Source: Dama dama (taxonomy: Eukaryota > Chordata > Mammalia > Artiodactyla > Cervidae). Taken from it: a stretch of DNA of 64,000 nucleotides. The notes under the pieces are model-generated. The model did no database searches, was not told the DNA's origin, and was given only the letters and a program-made list of their open reading frames with translations. Positions 22,496 through 34,787 of this stretch are shown here, in pieces (the first letter of the stretch is position 1; the number at the start of each line of letters is the position of its first letter). The DNA is taken from NCBI RefSeq assembly GCF_033118175.1, contig NC_083701.1, positions 54,139,001 to 54,203,000 of the forward strand. Reading direction: 5' to 3'. The translations under genes and the position numbers were made by a program.

Positions 22496-24197
22496 CATAA
22501 TCATCAACTATGTGGAAACCATTCATTTTCAGGTCTTTTAATTTCACCATCATAGATATACCTGAGAAAGCAAATTATATTTCCCTTCATGAGATAGAAA
22601 ATCAGTCTGGAAAACTGTCTTTTGCTTAATTGTGAATAGTTCTAACCATCGCATGCTATGTGGCAGAAAACTCAGATATCTCTTTGAATAGAAGAGTTTT
22701 GCCATAGGAAAGTCTAACAAAATCCTTTTATTTGGTTGAAAAAATATATATTTTACATTCATGGTGTTAAAACTTAAACAATTCTGTTCAGTGAGCACTC
22801 TGGCCAAAGGCTGTTCTTCACTGCCATTCATCCAGACCTGATTGTGTGTGTGCTTATATTGAATTTATCTTTGAATTTTATTTGAGTTACTCACAATCTG
22901 CCAAATTAGGAAAATTAACTGCTCTGGAATACAGATGATATTAAGAGAAATTAAGAACGTTAAGAACAATTGCCAAAAATTAAACTTTATTTTCCCTTGA
23001 TATTTAAATGGCATAGTCAGCTATGCCCCCTACTGCTAAGTGATCCATAGCAGAGAAATCAGGGACACCAGAGAAGGAAGAGGGCAAAGCCAGGATTTGA
23101 TTGCAAGCAGAATAAAAGGGGATTGGGAGAGATGGATGCTAGATTTTAAACAGTAATAGATGAGGCTGAGAGAGACTTCGAGAGAAAAAGTTTCACTAAT
23201 AACACAGCCTTATGTCAGAGATTATATTAAGGGCATAGCTGTTTGGGCTAATCTCAAGAGCCATCATTAAGCTGAGAAAGAAGCTGGGATTGAGAAGCCA
23301 GCAAATGATTCAGGCTGGAAGCAGGAAAATTTTGAGTTTAGTTAATGGTACATGAAACTGATAGAAACAAGTGGCACAGAAGCCTAAGTTGCTGAAGGAA
23401 TTTTATTGCCAAAGAAGCCCTTAAATATATGAGCCTTTATAACAACACTTGGGCCCCAATACTTGTACTAGCAGGAAGCAGGCCTGAAAATTTGTACAGG
23501 CCCTAAGGAGGGCATATTCTTGAATATCCATTTTAGATGTGGGCAGAGATGGCAAGGAAGAAACAAACTCCTGGAGGCTTGAACAGGGCCTTTTGGGAAT
23601 GGTAGATAAGTGAATTTCTTCCAGAAATCAGAACAGCCTAGTCAAAGAATTTACCCATCCACAAGGCAAAAGGACTGTATAATGCCTGACAGAGTTTCAG
23701 CATTTCTGTGGATCCATAATATGATTATCATGTGGTCATCATGTCCCTGCTACCATCATTGTATATTATATATGAGGGATAACTTGTCTTCCTGGTTTAT
23801 ACTTTTCTTGATTCCAAGAAGAGACATACAGGCCTTATGAGGAAGTCTGTACACACCCTGGAGGGCTTGGACTTGGAGCTGGAAGCAGTATCTAGATGGA
23901 TCTTTCAGTCATCCCTCTTGGGAGCTGTGTATGCTCTGTGTGTAAGCAGGAGAGACAGATCAGAGCAGGTCAACCAAAGATCATACCCCATTTCCTTTGG
24001 GTAGAGTTGTTGCCAGAGAGCAGTAGACCAACGGGGACTCCATTTCCCAGTGTATTTTTCACTTAGGTGAGGCTGAATGACTAAGTTTCACCAATGAAAT
24101 GTGAGCAAAGTGCTGTGTGTCACTTCCTGGATGGAGTAGTTAAGGAACCTGCACACTCTTATTCCTGCATACTTCCCAATCTGGTGGCTGAATGAAG
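22496..24197. other. Intergenic DNA, nothing recognised
   Basis: No gene or assignable repeat. Open frames at 22550-22831 (-) and 23610-23840 (+) lack similarity to anything I know. Confidence 0.5.
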
Positions 24198-24690
24198 CTG
24201 ATGGTTAATTTTATGTGTCAACTTGACTGGATTAAATGATGCCCAGATGGTAAGTAAAGCATTATTTCTGTATGTGTCTATAAGGATGTTTCTAGAAAAG
24301 ATTAGCTTTTGAATGGGGAGACTGAGTAAAGATTGCCCTCATCAATGTGGGTGGGCATCATCCAATCCTTTGAGGGCCTGGATAAAACAAAAAGGTAGAG
24401 GAGGGGTGGATTTGTCCTCTACTTATGCTGGGACATCAATTTTCTCCTGTCCCCCAACATTGGCACCCCTGGTTCTCAGGCCTTTGGGTACGAACTGAAA
24501 CTACATTATCAGCTTTGTGGGCCTCCAGTTTACAGTCAGAAGATTGTGGGACTTCTTAGCCTCTTAGTAAGTACATGAGCTTATCCCTCATAATAAATCT
24601 CTTTGTGAATATCTACATCTGTATCAATTTGTTTATCTATCTTCTATTGGTTCTGTTTCTGTGGAAAACACTGAGTAATACACTGCCCAA
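24198..24690 (+). mobile_element. Solitary ERVL-class LTR (MLT2-like)
   Basis: It starts 'ggttaattttatgtgtcaac', passes through 'ttgccctcatcaatgtgggt', 'gggcatcatccaatcctttg' and 'taataaatctctttgtgaat', and ends 'attggttctgtttctgtgga' ... 'gagtaatacac'. This is the order of an MLT2-type LTR with its internal AATAAA. It is an old, diverged solo copy with no internal retroviral sequence attached. The family name is from memory. Confidence 0.6.
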
Positions 24691-25187
24691 GAAGAACTTT
24701 GAAGCTACAATGAAGATGTCAAATCCTCCATTTGCAAGGTTTGCAGCAAAAATGGGGCGGGCGGGGGTACTGTCTACTCCAGTTATTCAGGAAATTGTGC
24801 TGATAAGGACTCTATCATCCTCAACATATGACTTCCCAGATCACCCTGGTTGTCAGTATTTCGCCAGTAGATGGAAAAAGACAGAATGGAGACTTGACTC
24901 TCAGTTGGTTAGCACTCAACCTGATTGCCACATCTAACTGCAAAAGAGTCTGATAAATGTTGTCCAGCAGTATATCCAGGAAAAAGAAGAAATGGCTTTG
25001 ATGGATGGCTAGATAATCCCTGCCAAAATGTGTGACCTGGTTCCAGTCAATTTCCTGATTAATATTTACTTTTTCTAATTATTTTCTTCAATTTTGCTTA
25101 CCAAAACCTTCCTCTAATTAACTATGAGTATTTGGCTTGTTTTTTTCCTCAAGTGAATTATGTTAAGTATCTCATTTTATATTATGT
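24691..25187. other. Unassigned DNA between two LTR remnants
   Basis: Contains a G-rich 'ggggcgggcgggggt' near 24754. No gene or repeat assigned. Confidence 0.45.
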
Positions 25188-25680
25188 TCAATTATTATCC
25201 CCAAACTTAATGACTTAAAAATAAACTTTTATTATTTGAGACCAGCTTAACTATGTGGTTTTGGCTCAGGGCCTCCCCTAGAGTTGTAGTCAAGATATTG
25301 GCTGGGGCTGTAGCACTTCAAGGCCTGACTGAGGAGGAGGAGGAGTCAGTTACAAGACAGCTCACTCAGGAGGCTGGCAAGTTTGTGCTCGCTGTGCTAG
25401 CTGTTGGTAGGAGACCTTGGTTTCTTAACACGCGGACCTCTCCATAGGGCTTCTTAAGGTTACTGCTGGAGTCCCCAAAAGAGAATGATCCTAAATGGAA
25501 AGAGAATGCTGCAGAGCTTCCTATGACCAAGTTTCAGAAGTCAAACACTGTCCTTTCCACCACATTCTATGTAAGTCCAGTCCACATTCAAGGAAAGGGG
25601 AACTAGGCTCCACCTCATGAAGGGGAGAGTGTCAAAACAGGTACCTATATTTTAAAACCTCCACACTTAGAGTTTTTATG
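25188..25680 (-). mobile_element. MLT1-type LTR (ERVL-MaLR), antisense
   Basis: In order: 'attatccccaaacttaatga' (complement of the MLT1 3' end), 'gtggttttggctcagggcct', 'agtcaagatattggctgggg', 'acctctccatagggcttctt', 'gagaatgatcctaaatggaa'. This is the reverse of an MLT1 LTR. It is old and diverged. Confidence 0.6.
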
Positions 25681-26107
25681 TTTTTCTAAATCCTTTTATC
25701 TGCTTTAGTGTTGCTAATATACTTCTTTAGCTAATTGGTACTTTAATTAACTCCTTTATTTAGTTACTGTTTTAATTAACATTCCCATTTTTAGGAATAT
25801 TAATTACATCTTTTATTTGGATGTATTAATAAGAGCGCTAAATTTGATCTTTAAAAAGTCACCTGACTTTGGGTCTGGCAGAGAAAATTTAGGCGCTCAA
25901 GCCCAAATAGAGAGAGACCTACGTCTGTGAATATGGGCTATAATGAACAATAAACTGACCTTAAAAGAAAAGGCAAGCATTGTACTTCAAAATATAAAAT
26001 GTGCAACATGATTTGGGGGAAAATCTCCAGTTCCAGTTTCTTTTTCACCTTTGCAATGACAAATCTGACCAATTCTCAAAACACCCATATTTATCTATTA
26101 TGGTGTG
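25681..26107. other. Intergenic DNA, nothing recognised
   Basis: AT-rich; no gene or assignable repeat. Confidence 0.5.
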
Positions 26108-26317
26108 TGCATGTTCAGTCGTTCATTTGTGTCTGACTCTTGTGACCCCATGGGCTGTATCCTGCCAGGCTCTTCTGTCCATGGAATTTTCCAAGCAAGA
26201 ATACTGAAGTGGGTTGCCATTTCCTACTCCAGGGAATCTTCCCCTCCCAGGATTGAACCTACATCTCTTGCGTCTTCTGCAGGTGGATTCTTTACCATTG
26301 TGCCACCTGGGAAGCCC
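26108..26317 (-). mobile_element. Bov-tA SINE
   Basis: Reverse-complement copy: body 'gccaggctcttctgtccatg', head 'ctttaccattgtgccacctg' and 'ggaagcccc'. Full length. Confidence 0.92.
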
Positions 26318-26389
26318 CATCTATTATGGTTGACAATCATTATTACATCATATAAACAAGTGATTGACTAAATAGATTAATGATGAAAA

Positions 26390-26605
26390 CTAACACTACT
26401 GAATACTTAAAATGTCCCATGCCCCAGTTTTCATATTTGCTCATTTAATCCCCACAATGATCCTATGAGGTAGGTTCTCTGATAATTCTGATGTTATCCA
26501 TGAACAAAGGTAGATTTAGCATTATCAAGAAATTATTAGCTTGCCCAAATTATTAGCTATGTCATATGGTTTATAAGTGGCAGAGCTGGGATTCAAATCC
26601 AGAAT
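26390..26605 (+). repeat. MIR SINE
   Basis: Contains 'tgctcatttaatccccacaa', 'gatcctatgaggtaggttct', and the terminal 'aagtggcagagctgggattc' block. These are the signature MIR core and 3' segments. Confidence 0.8.
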
Positions 26606-26869
26606 TTGACTGGTTAATACACTTGCTAAAGTAAATGGTGGAGTTGAGACTTCCCATCCAAGTCTGACACAAAAATTCATGCTCTTTATATCTATACTAA
26701 GCTGCCATTCACTTCTGTAGTTATTTTCACCTGATGCCTGGCCCTTCTCTCTGCCAAGGCCAACCTCATTGATGATTACTCACATCACCATTGATCTCTC
26801 CTTTCTTTAAATGATCATAGCACTTAACTACCTGTATTTCTATTCAACAATTCACCCGTGTAGGCTGCC

Positions 26870-27093
26870 TTGTGAAAGCGTTAGTCACTTAGTTGTGTTC
26901 GACTCTTTGTGACCCAATGCACTATAGCCTGCCAGGCTCCTCTGTCCATGGGATCCCCTGGAGTAGGAAATGGCAAGAATACTGGAGTGGGTTTCCATTC
27001 TTTTCTCCAGGGAATCTTCTTGACCCAGGAATTGAACCTGGGTCTCCTGCATTGCAGGCTGATTCTTTACCATCTGAGCCACGAGGGAGGCCC
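26870..27093 (-). mobile_element. Bov-tA SINE
   Basis: Reverse-complement copy with 'gtgttcgactctttgtgacc', 'gccaggctcctctgtccatg' and 'gattctttaccatctgagcc'. The partly matching reading frames in it (for example 26893-27129) are SINE sequence, not genes. Confidence 0.92.
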
Positions 27094-28000
27094 AGGCTGC
27101 CTTGTATTGATCACTGTTTCATGGATTAGGCATTTCTCTCCAGGTAGACATTAAACTCTGGGAGGACAAGAAAATCTCTTACCTCCCTAGTCCATAGATT
27201 AACATTAATACTACACCAGTCACTTGATGATTATTCATGATTTGCATAAATAGGAACATGATAAATTCTCCTGATTTATAAATTCTTGCCAAAACAATCT
27301 GGCCCTATAATAAAGTAGCCTCTTATCCTGAAAACCAGGATAAGAAAAGAACCCAACAACAGAAAAACACCCTAGAGGAGAGCTGCAAAGTGGATTAAAG
27401 TTAGAAACCATGACCCAAGGGATTGTAAAGAACAATGACTTCCACTTGCAGAGCCAAAGGCTAAGGCATAACTTAATAAAACTTCACTAATTTTTAATAG
27501 ATGATATTCAGAATCATTTACTTCCAATAGAAATGGAGCCTTCAGAATATTATTTCAAGACAAGTTGAGTAGAAATAGTCAAGAGATAGATAAAATTATT
27601 TATAAAGGAATTTATCACTGCATTAACTAAAACAACAAAATATTGAAAACAATCTCATAGCTCTATAATAGGGGATTTCTGAGACAGGGTAAGCCTATAA
27701 AATGGGTCACTGTAAAGCCCCTAAACATGATTTTCAGAGATTTTTAAGGCTATGGAGAAATGCCCATAAAATAACATTAAGTAAAGAAGTTTTTTGTGTA
27801 GAACCTTTTTTCAAATATAGCATCATCCCAATTGTGTGCTATGTTATTCATATATACATAAAACAGAAGGAAACATCAAAATGTAGTTGTCTCTAGAGTG
27901 GGGTTAATGGTGATTTCTTCTTTTGTTGTTGTATTTTATAGATTTTATCTTTAAATGTGCTTTTAATTTTTTAACAAACATTTTTTATAATACAGTATTT
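27094..28000. other. Intergenic DNA with one short hairpin
   Basis: No gene recognised. A perfect 10-base stem with a 5-base loop lies at 27321-27345 (tcttatcctg / caggataaga). It is too short and too isolated to call an RNA gene. Confidence 0.5.
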
Positions 28001-28200
28001 GGGTTTCCCTGATGTCTCAGATGGTAAAGAATATGCCTGCCAATTCAGGAGATCTAGTGTTCAGTTCCTGGGTTGGGAAGATCCCCTAGAGAAGGGAATG
28101 GCTACCGACTCTTGTATTCTTGCCTGGAGAATCCTATGGACAGAGGAGTTACAATCCATGGGGTCGCAAAGAGTAGGACCCAACTGGAGTTATGAAACAC
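28001..28200 (+). mobile_element. Bov-tA SINE
   Basis: Head 'gggtttccctgatgtctcag', body 'ggagaatcctatggacagag', tail with a short ACACAC run. A small deletion removes part of the 'gagcctggtgggctac' segment. Confidence 0.9.
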
Positions 28201-28204
28201 ACAC

Positions 28205-28390
28205 ACATGCACAATATTTATCCAAAGGATTTACAGATAGTAACTCATTTAATTTCACCCTCATAAGAACCCTATGAGGTAGGTACTGCTGTTACCTCAG
28301 TGTTATTGATGATGAAAGCAGAGGGGTTTAAAAATTTCCCCAAGATCACACAGATAGTAAGTTGTGGAAGCACAATTTGAGCCCATGTAC
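28205..28390 (+). repeat. MIR SINE
   Basis: 'agtaactcatttaatttcac', 'gaaccctatgaggtaggtac', and 'agatcacacagatagtaag' are MIR core and 3' landmarks in the right order. It abuts the preceding Bov-tA. Confidence 0.8.
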
Positions 28391-29255
28391 TTAACTATAC
28401 CACCATTGTGAAAGGTTTTTGAAACCAGAAAGTAAAATAAAATAATTTTTAATTGGAGAAAATTAAGAGCTAACTATCCTGACTTCTCTGGGCTCATATA
28501 AGAAGGTAAGAAAGCAACATGGAGATTTCAGTTATTCATTAGGAAAGACTATTCTGATATTCAGGATTATTACACTAGCATGAGTTAAAAAGCAAAATGT
28601 GGGAAGTTCTCAGTGAGATGGGGCAATAAAAATGGGATTGGTGGCCAGTTATATGTAATGTCTTCTTGCTGAGACTGGTGGTGTGACTCTCAAGGTCCCT
28701 ACCAGGCCTATGAGTCAGTAATTCATGAAACAATAAAGCAGGTTTGCATGACCCAGTTTGTCCCCTAATTACATTTATACTCATCCTTTAAAGGAGCCAC
28801 ATAGATGAGACTCTCCTTCCTGTTATTATAATTTAATATTTTAATCTACAACCTAGAATAACAAACATAATCAAAATACTTTCTAAGAAGAGAGAATCCA
28901 CTGTTCCCTCACTTTTCTTCTCAGACTTGAATTTGAATAAGTTGACTGAGGAAAATATAGTAGAAAGAACTCGTCAGCACTTTGTCAGGTGAGTATAAGA
29001 ATTACACCATATAAATAGCTATGATGAATAATTTATTTGGTAGCTAGATGGCATTATATTGGGCTGAACTGTACTTTATCAGTTTTCCTTCCTCTTCTTT
29101 TAGGGCTTTCACAAGTTTAGGATTTGTGTCAGAATATACATCAAAGGAAAAAGAAATACCTGTTTAACAATCAAAAATATTATTTGCCAAGAGGCCTGTA
29201 GTTACTCTGGAAGTTGATTTGATTGTTGTTAATTTCTATCCAATAGCAATAGGAA
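28391..29255. other. Intergenic DNA, nothing recognised
   Basis: No gene or assignable repeat supported. Confidence 0.5.
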
Positions 29256-29257
29256 AA

Positions 29258-31060
29258 CAGTTCAGTTCAGTTCAGTCACTCAGTTGTGTCTGACTCTTTG
29301 TGATCCCATGGACCACAGCACGCTAGGGTTCCCAGTCCATCACCAAATCCCAGAATTTACTCAAACTCATCTCCATTGAGTCAATGATGCCATCCAACAA
29401 TCTCATCCTCTTTCGTCCCCTTCTCTTCCTGCCTTCAATCTTTCCCAGCATCAGGGTCTTCCCCAGTGAGTCAGTTCTTCACATCAGGTGGCCAAAGTAT
29501 CGGAGTTTCAGCTGCAGCATCAGTCCTTCCAATGAACACTCAGGACTGATCTCCTTTAGGATGGACTGGTTGCATCTCCTTGCAGTCCAAGGGACTCTCA
29601 AGAGTCTTCTCCAACACCACAGTTCAAAAGCATCAATTCTTCAGCATTCAGCTTTCTTTGTAGACCAACTCTCATCCATACATGACCATTGGAAAAACCA
29701 TAGCCTTGACGAGATGGACCTTTGTTGGCAAAGTATGTCTCTGCTTTTTAATATGCTGTCTAGGTTGGTCATAACTTTCCTTCCAAGGAGTAAGCGTCTT
29801 TTAATTTCATGGCTGCAATCACCATCTGCAGTGATTTTGGAGCCCCCCAAAATAAAGTCTCTCACTGTTTCTACTGTTTCCCCATCTACTTGCCATGAAG
29901 TGTTGGGACCGGATGCCATGATCTTAGTTTTCTGAATGTTGAGCTTTAAGCCAACTTTTTCACTCTCCTCTTTCACTTTTATCAAGAGGGTCTTTAGTTC
30001 TTCACTTTCGGCCATAAGGGTAATGTCATCTGCATATCTGAGGTTATTGATATTTCTCCTGGCAATCTTGATTCCAGCTTGTGCTTCCTCCAGTCCAGCG
30101 TTTCTCATTATGTACTTTGCATATAAGTTAAATAAGCAGGGTGACAATGTACAGCCTTGATGTACTCCTTTTCCTATTTGGAATCAGTCTGTTGTTCCAT
30201 GTCCAGTTCTAACTGTTGCTTCCTGACCTGCATACAGATTTCTCAAGAGGCAGGTCAGGTGGTCTGGTATTCCCATTCTCCTTCAGAATTTTCCACAGTT
30301 TATGTAATCCACACAGTTAAAGGCTTTGGCATAGTCAATAAAGCAGAAATAGATGTTTCTCTGGAACTCTTCCTTTTTCAATGAACCAGCGGATGTTGGC
30401 AATTTGATCTCTGGTTCCTCTACCTTTTCTAAATCCAGCTTGAACATCTGGAAGTTCACAGTTCACGTATTGCAGAAGCCTGTCTTGGAGAATTTTGAGC
30501 ATTACTCTACTAGCGTGTGAGATGAGTGCAATTGTGCGGTAGTTTGAGCATTCTTTGGCATTGCCTTTCTTTGGGATTGTAATGAAAACTGACCTTTTCC
30601 AGTCCTGTGGCCACTGTTGAGTTTTCCAAATTTGCTGGCATATTGAGTGCAGCACTTTCCAGCATCATCTTTTAGGATTTGAAATAACTCAACTGGAATT
30701 CCATCACCTCCACTAGCTTTGTTCGTAGTGATGCTTCCTAAGGCCCACTTGACTTCACATTGCAGGATGTCTGGCTCTAGGTGAGTGATCATACCATCAT
30801 GATTATCTGGGTCGTGAAGATCTTTTTTGTACAGTTCTTCCGTGTATTCTTGCCATTTCTCTTAATATCTTCTGCTTCTGTTAGGTCCATACCATTTCTG
30901 TCCCTTATTGAACCCATCTTTGAAAGAAATGTTCCCTTGGTATCTATAATTTTCTTGAAAAGATCTCTAGTCTTTCCCATTCTAATGCTTTCCTCTATTT
31001 CTTTGCACTGATCACTGAGGAAGGCTTTCTTATCTCTCTTTGCTATTCTTTGGAACTCAG
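29258..31060 (-). mobile_element. BovB (RTE) LINE, 5'-truncated, about 1.8 kb
   Basis: This is the longest BovB copy in the window, on the minus strand. The CAGTT-repeat 3' end is at the left (29259) and the truncated 5' end at about 31060, in the linker before the RT domain ('MGKTRDLFKKIIDTKG', 'YRD'-type region). Going 5' to 3' on the minus strand, RT blocks are visible: 'VKWALGSITTNKASGGDGI', 'ITIPKKGNAKECSNYR', 'LPDVQAGFRKGRGTRDQ', then a frame with 'RYADD' (30025-30039). The catalytic Y-A-D-D box is intact, unlike the 10.4 kb copy. Frameshifts separate the blocks, so it is not functional, and the endonuclease domain is absent. Possible weak target-site match 'tagcaa' near both ends. Confidence 0.94.
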
Positions 31061-31904
31061 ATTAGCAACAAAAACTACTAACTTATTTTCTTACTGTGCT
31101 AAGCCATATTGGTTTTAAAAAAGAGTGGCTCACTTCGTATCTTGTTACTCACAGACTGAATCTCTTCTTTCTCTGGGAGAGTGAGTGGAAAGTAAAACTA
31201 TTCTGTATGATAAATATGAGGAACTTGAGAGTTGGGTATAGGCATCTAGGGAGAAAAGAGGACAGAGGGAGAAAAGGGCAGAGGGAGAGGGCCCAGGAAA
31301 GAGATTGGAGGACTCAGAAGGAAAAGCCTACTTATTCAAATTTCCAGTTGCAAAGATGGCTGAAGGGCTCTGAAGATCAGAGATATTACATATTTAACAT
31401 TAAGCTGGTCCCTGTTCCTAATTATTCTATATGTTCTCTTTCAATGTCTTCAAGCCTTTCATACAAGTCAGCCATAGATAACCACCTCATATTAGTGGAG
31501 ACATGGGTAATTTAAGGATAAGACATAGAAGAAAAGGGCAGGCCCCTTGGCATTACCCCTCTGTTGATGCCCACATAGAGGAGGCACCAGTAGTTGAGAG
31601 GAATGGTCATTCCTTTTTCCTAAGTACTGTCATGTTAAACTGTGTGCATGAAAGACTATTTAAATAATCAGAAACATGTAAGGTTACTAGATGGAAGGAT
31701 TGCTGTTTAATTCTAAGACTATGCAAATAGTCAGTAGATCTATACCTGGCTGTGGAATAACTGAAGATCATCATAGTTTCATCAGATACAGATTTCATTA
31801 ACTGAAATAAAGATACTGATCAGAGAATTAGACCTTTCACTAGAGAAGTACCTTGAACACCTGCTTTGAATGCTAGGTGTTAGTATATATTTATTTCTCT
31901 CTCT
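31061..31904. other. Intergenic DNA, nothing recognised
   Basis: Contains a purine-rich patch at 31240-31310. The 139-codon frame at 31096-31515 has no recognisable domain and mixed composition; I do not call it a gene. Confidence 0.45.
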
Positions 31905-32690
31905 CTTTTTTTTTTTTATTAGTTGGAGGTTAATTACTTCACAACATTTCAGTGGGTTTTGTCATACATTGACATGAATCAGCCATGGAGCTACATGTAT
32001 TCCCCATCCCGATCCCCCCTCCCACCTCCCTCTCCACCCGATTCCTCTGGGTCTTCCCAGTGCACCAGGCCCGAGCACTTGTCTCATGCATCCCACCTGG
32101 GCTGGTGATCTGTTTCGCTATAGATAATATACATGCTATTCTCTCGAAACATCCCACCCTCACCTTCTCCCACAGAGTTCAAAAGTCTGTTCTGTACTTC
32201 TGTGTCTCTTTTTCTGTTTTGCATATAGGGTTATCATTACCATCTTTCTAAATTCCATATATATGTGTTAGTATGCTGTAATGTTCTTTATCTTTCTGGC
32301 TTACTTCACTCTGTATAATGGGCTCCAGTTTCATCCATCTCATTAGAACTGATTCAAATGAGTTCTTTTTAATGGCTGACTAATATTCCATGGTGTATAT
32401 GTACCACAGCTTCCTTATCCATTCGTCTGCTGTTGGGCATCTAGGTTGCTTCCATGTCCTGGCTATTATAAACAGTGCTGCAATGAACATTGGGGTGCAC
32501 ATGTCTCTTTCAGATCTGGTTTCCTCAGTGTGTATGCCCAGAAGTGGTATTGCTGGGTCATATGGCAGTTCTATTTCCAGTTTTTTAAGAAATCTCCACA
32601 CTGTTTTCCATAGTGGCTGTACTAGTTATGCATTCCCACCAACAGTGTAAGAGGGTTCCCTTTTCTCCACACCCTCTCCAGCAATCAAAA
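31905..32690 (-). mobile_element. L1 LINE 3' end (ruminant type), 5'-truncated
   Basis: The poly-T at the left edge is the antisense poly(A) tail. The 3' UTR follows ('ttagttggaggttaattact', 'tcagccatggagctacatgt', C-rich tract), and then the C-terminal end of ORF2 (32380-32601). The minus-strand translation holds 'ELPYDPAIPLLGIH', 'CTPMFIAALF' and 'WKQPRCPTADEWI', typical of L1 ORF2. It is a truncated non-coding relic. The 3' UTR is the same family as the + strand copy at 47.4 kb. Confidence 0.92.
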
Positions 32691-32703
32691 CACCACTAAG
32701 AAG

Positions 32704-33026
32704 CTTCCCTGGTGGCTCAGTGGTAAAGAACCCACCTGCCAATGCATGTGACACAGGATTGATCCCCAGTCTGAGAAGATCCCACATGCTGCAGAGCAAC
32801 TAAGCCGATGCCTGACAACTGTTGAGCTTGTGTTCTAGAGCCTGGGAGCCACAACTACTGAAGCCCACGCACCCCAGAACCTATACTCTGCAGTAAGAGA
32901 AGCCACTGCAGTGAGAAGCATGGACCACAACTAGAGAGTACCCCCTCTTGCTGCAACTAGAGAAAGTCCACACAGCAACCAAGACTGAGCACAGCCAAAA
33001 ACAAAGAAGTAAAGAAATTATAGTTT
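32704..33026 (+). mobile_element. CHR-type tRNA-Glu SINE
   Basis: Head 'gcttccctggtggctcagtg' as in Bov-tA, but the body is the cetartiodactyl CHR type: 'agatcccacatgctgcagag', 'gcctgggagccacaactact', 'ctgcaactagagaaagtcca', then an A-rich tail. Flanks 'aaaacaccactaag' and 'aaaaccaccattaag' look like a diverged target-site duplication. Confidence 0.88.
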
Positions 33027-33599
33027 AAAAACCACCATTAAGGGTAGACATTCTTACCCAAGTTATAAATGAATACATTCTGGTGACCTTCACAGTCATC
33101 CTACTAATCTAAACCACAAATTCAAATCTCAATGATCTATTGTTTCTTTTATATTATTTATAAAATCTCTACCAGTAATTAAATTCTAAATATTATAATT
33201 GATTTTTTAAAAACATTCCAATACTATGCAAACTTTGTCATGCCTAGATTTGTGTTTATTTATCTAAATTCCAAGACAAAATTTTTAGCACTTTAGAAGC
33301 AAAGTTAGCATTTTTCAAAATTTATCTAAAATGCAGCTCTTTGCCTTTAACTGCTTGGGGTTTGTGATTATTGTGGCTGACTCATAACACCTACTTTATC
33401 TGAGCTGATTTGAGACATAACATATGGGAGTGTTACAATGGAGAAAAGGTTGGCTTCTTATATTTATCAATGGGAAGAGAGGAAGGGTTTAATTACAATT
33501 CAGCCAGTTACATGAGATAGTTTCATTCCATGAGAAATATGAACTAGGAAATATCTGGAAGACTGTAGTAAAGCAAAATAAAAGAAAAAAAATTTTGGA
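33027..33599. other. Intergenic DNA, nothing recognised
   Basis: AT-rich; no gene or assignable repeat. Confidence 0.5.
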
Positions 33600-33920
33600 G
33601 GAAATTAATTCTTTCATTCATTCAATAGTTTTTACTGTTTGATTATAGCATTTTAGTTTTGATAGTCAAATAGAACATAAAGGAAAGAAAAACCAACCCA
33701 GAAGCTGTCTATGCTCAAGGAATTTTAATCTAGTGGAGAAGACAGGTGTGAATAAATCACATATGAAAATAATTAAATTGATGATAAATAAAACAAAGGG
33801 AAAAGCATGGGGAGAGATGAAACTATAATATGGCAAAGGAAGTGACACTTGGACTGAGACCTGAAGGTTGATGATGGTGGGAAGATAAATGCTGTCATTC
33901 AGGTCACTGAAAGTGTCATC
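33600..33920 (-). repeat. L2 LINE remnant, antisense
   Basis: 'ctcaaggaattttaatctag', 'ggagaagacaggtgtgaata' and 'ggactgagacctgaaggttg' follow the antisense of the L2 3' part. Diverged. The 90-codon frame at 33666-33938 is within it and is not a gene. Confidence 0.6.
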
Positions 33921-34787
33921 AAGGTAAGTTCTACCCACATGGTTGAACGGAAAAACTTCTAAATTCTCATGAGAAAGTCTGAAAGGAGGAACAGATTAAG
34001 AAATTAAAAGAAAATGTGGAGACACAATAAGCCCTGACCTTGTGTATTGCTAAGTTTGCTTTGAAGGGTTTTCAGCCTGTTCATGAAAATCACCTATTTG
34101 TCTTTAGGGAAATATATAAAATAATGAAGGATATTTTCCTTCATGCTGGAGGTAATCCAGCATGATGAAGACTGAAGTCCCTCATGTCAGGGTGTATTAT
34201 GTACTTTTATTCTTTGAATCTCTGACAATTTAGTCATGTGTGCTTAGAGAGATGATGGAGATTATTGTCTATGCCAGCTTTATTTGTGTGCAAATAAATC
34301 CTGTTTAAAATGATGCCCATTCTATCAACTTTCATCTTTGGTGTTAATAGAAAAAACAATGAAACACTGCTAAATCATTTTCAAACATTACTGCATTGAA
34401 TTGTAATTAATTCGTTAAGAAGTGTAGGAGGCATTGCTTTAAGTCAAAAAGGATTCTTTTTTTTTTTATCTTTTAAAAAGTTGTTTTATAATCTTTATTG
34501 GCCTTTATTCCCAAAAGCTGTGCAGAAAGGCACCAAGCGCTTTGGCTAGGCCTGTTTTGTGCTGTGATTTGATAGAAACAGGCACTAATTAATTTTTTTG
34601 GCAGTGAGTTATTTTTATAATTTTTAGAATGAACCCTTGAAATAAATATTTTTCATAAAGGAATTGCCTAACCGTTGGAAAGTTTGGTTGATGTTATGAA
34701 TATCAACCTGAATGGACTAAGTAGAAAAAAAAAAAAAAACTTTGTTACTCCCCTGGGAAGAGCTTTAGGACTGTGTATAATTTGAAT
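33921..34787. other. Intergenic DNA, nothing recognised
   Basis: Short A and T homopolymers only (for example 34456-34467 and 34723-34739). Confidence 0.5.

Noticed and set aside
27321..27345. Perfect 10-bp stem hairpin as a possible small RNA
   Set aside because: Too short for a microRNA precursor and with no promoter or conservation evidence.
29384..29935. 183-codon frame on the strand opposite to BovB, with similar antisense frames in other copies (for example 37111-37398, 40941-41237, 54575-55021)
   Set aside because: The shared peptide ('MPSNHLILCHPLLL'-type) arises because the antisense of the BovB RT C-terminus happens to be open. It recurs only where BovB recurs and has no independent gene features.
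31096..31515. 139-codon + strand frame
   Set aside because: Purine-rich composition explains the charged peptide; no family resemblance.
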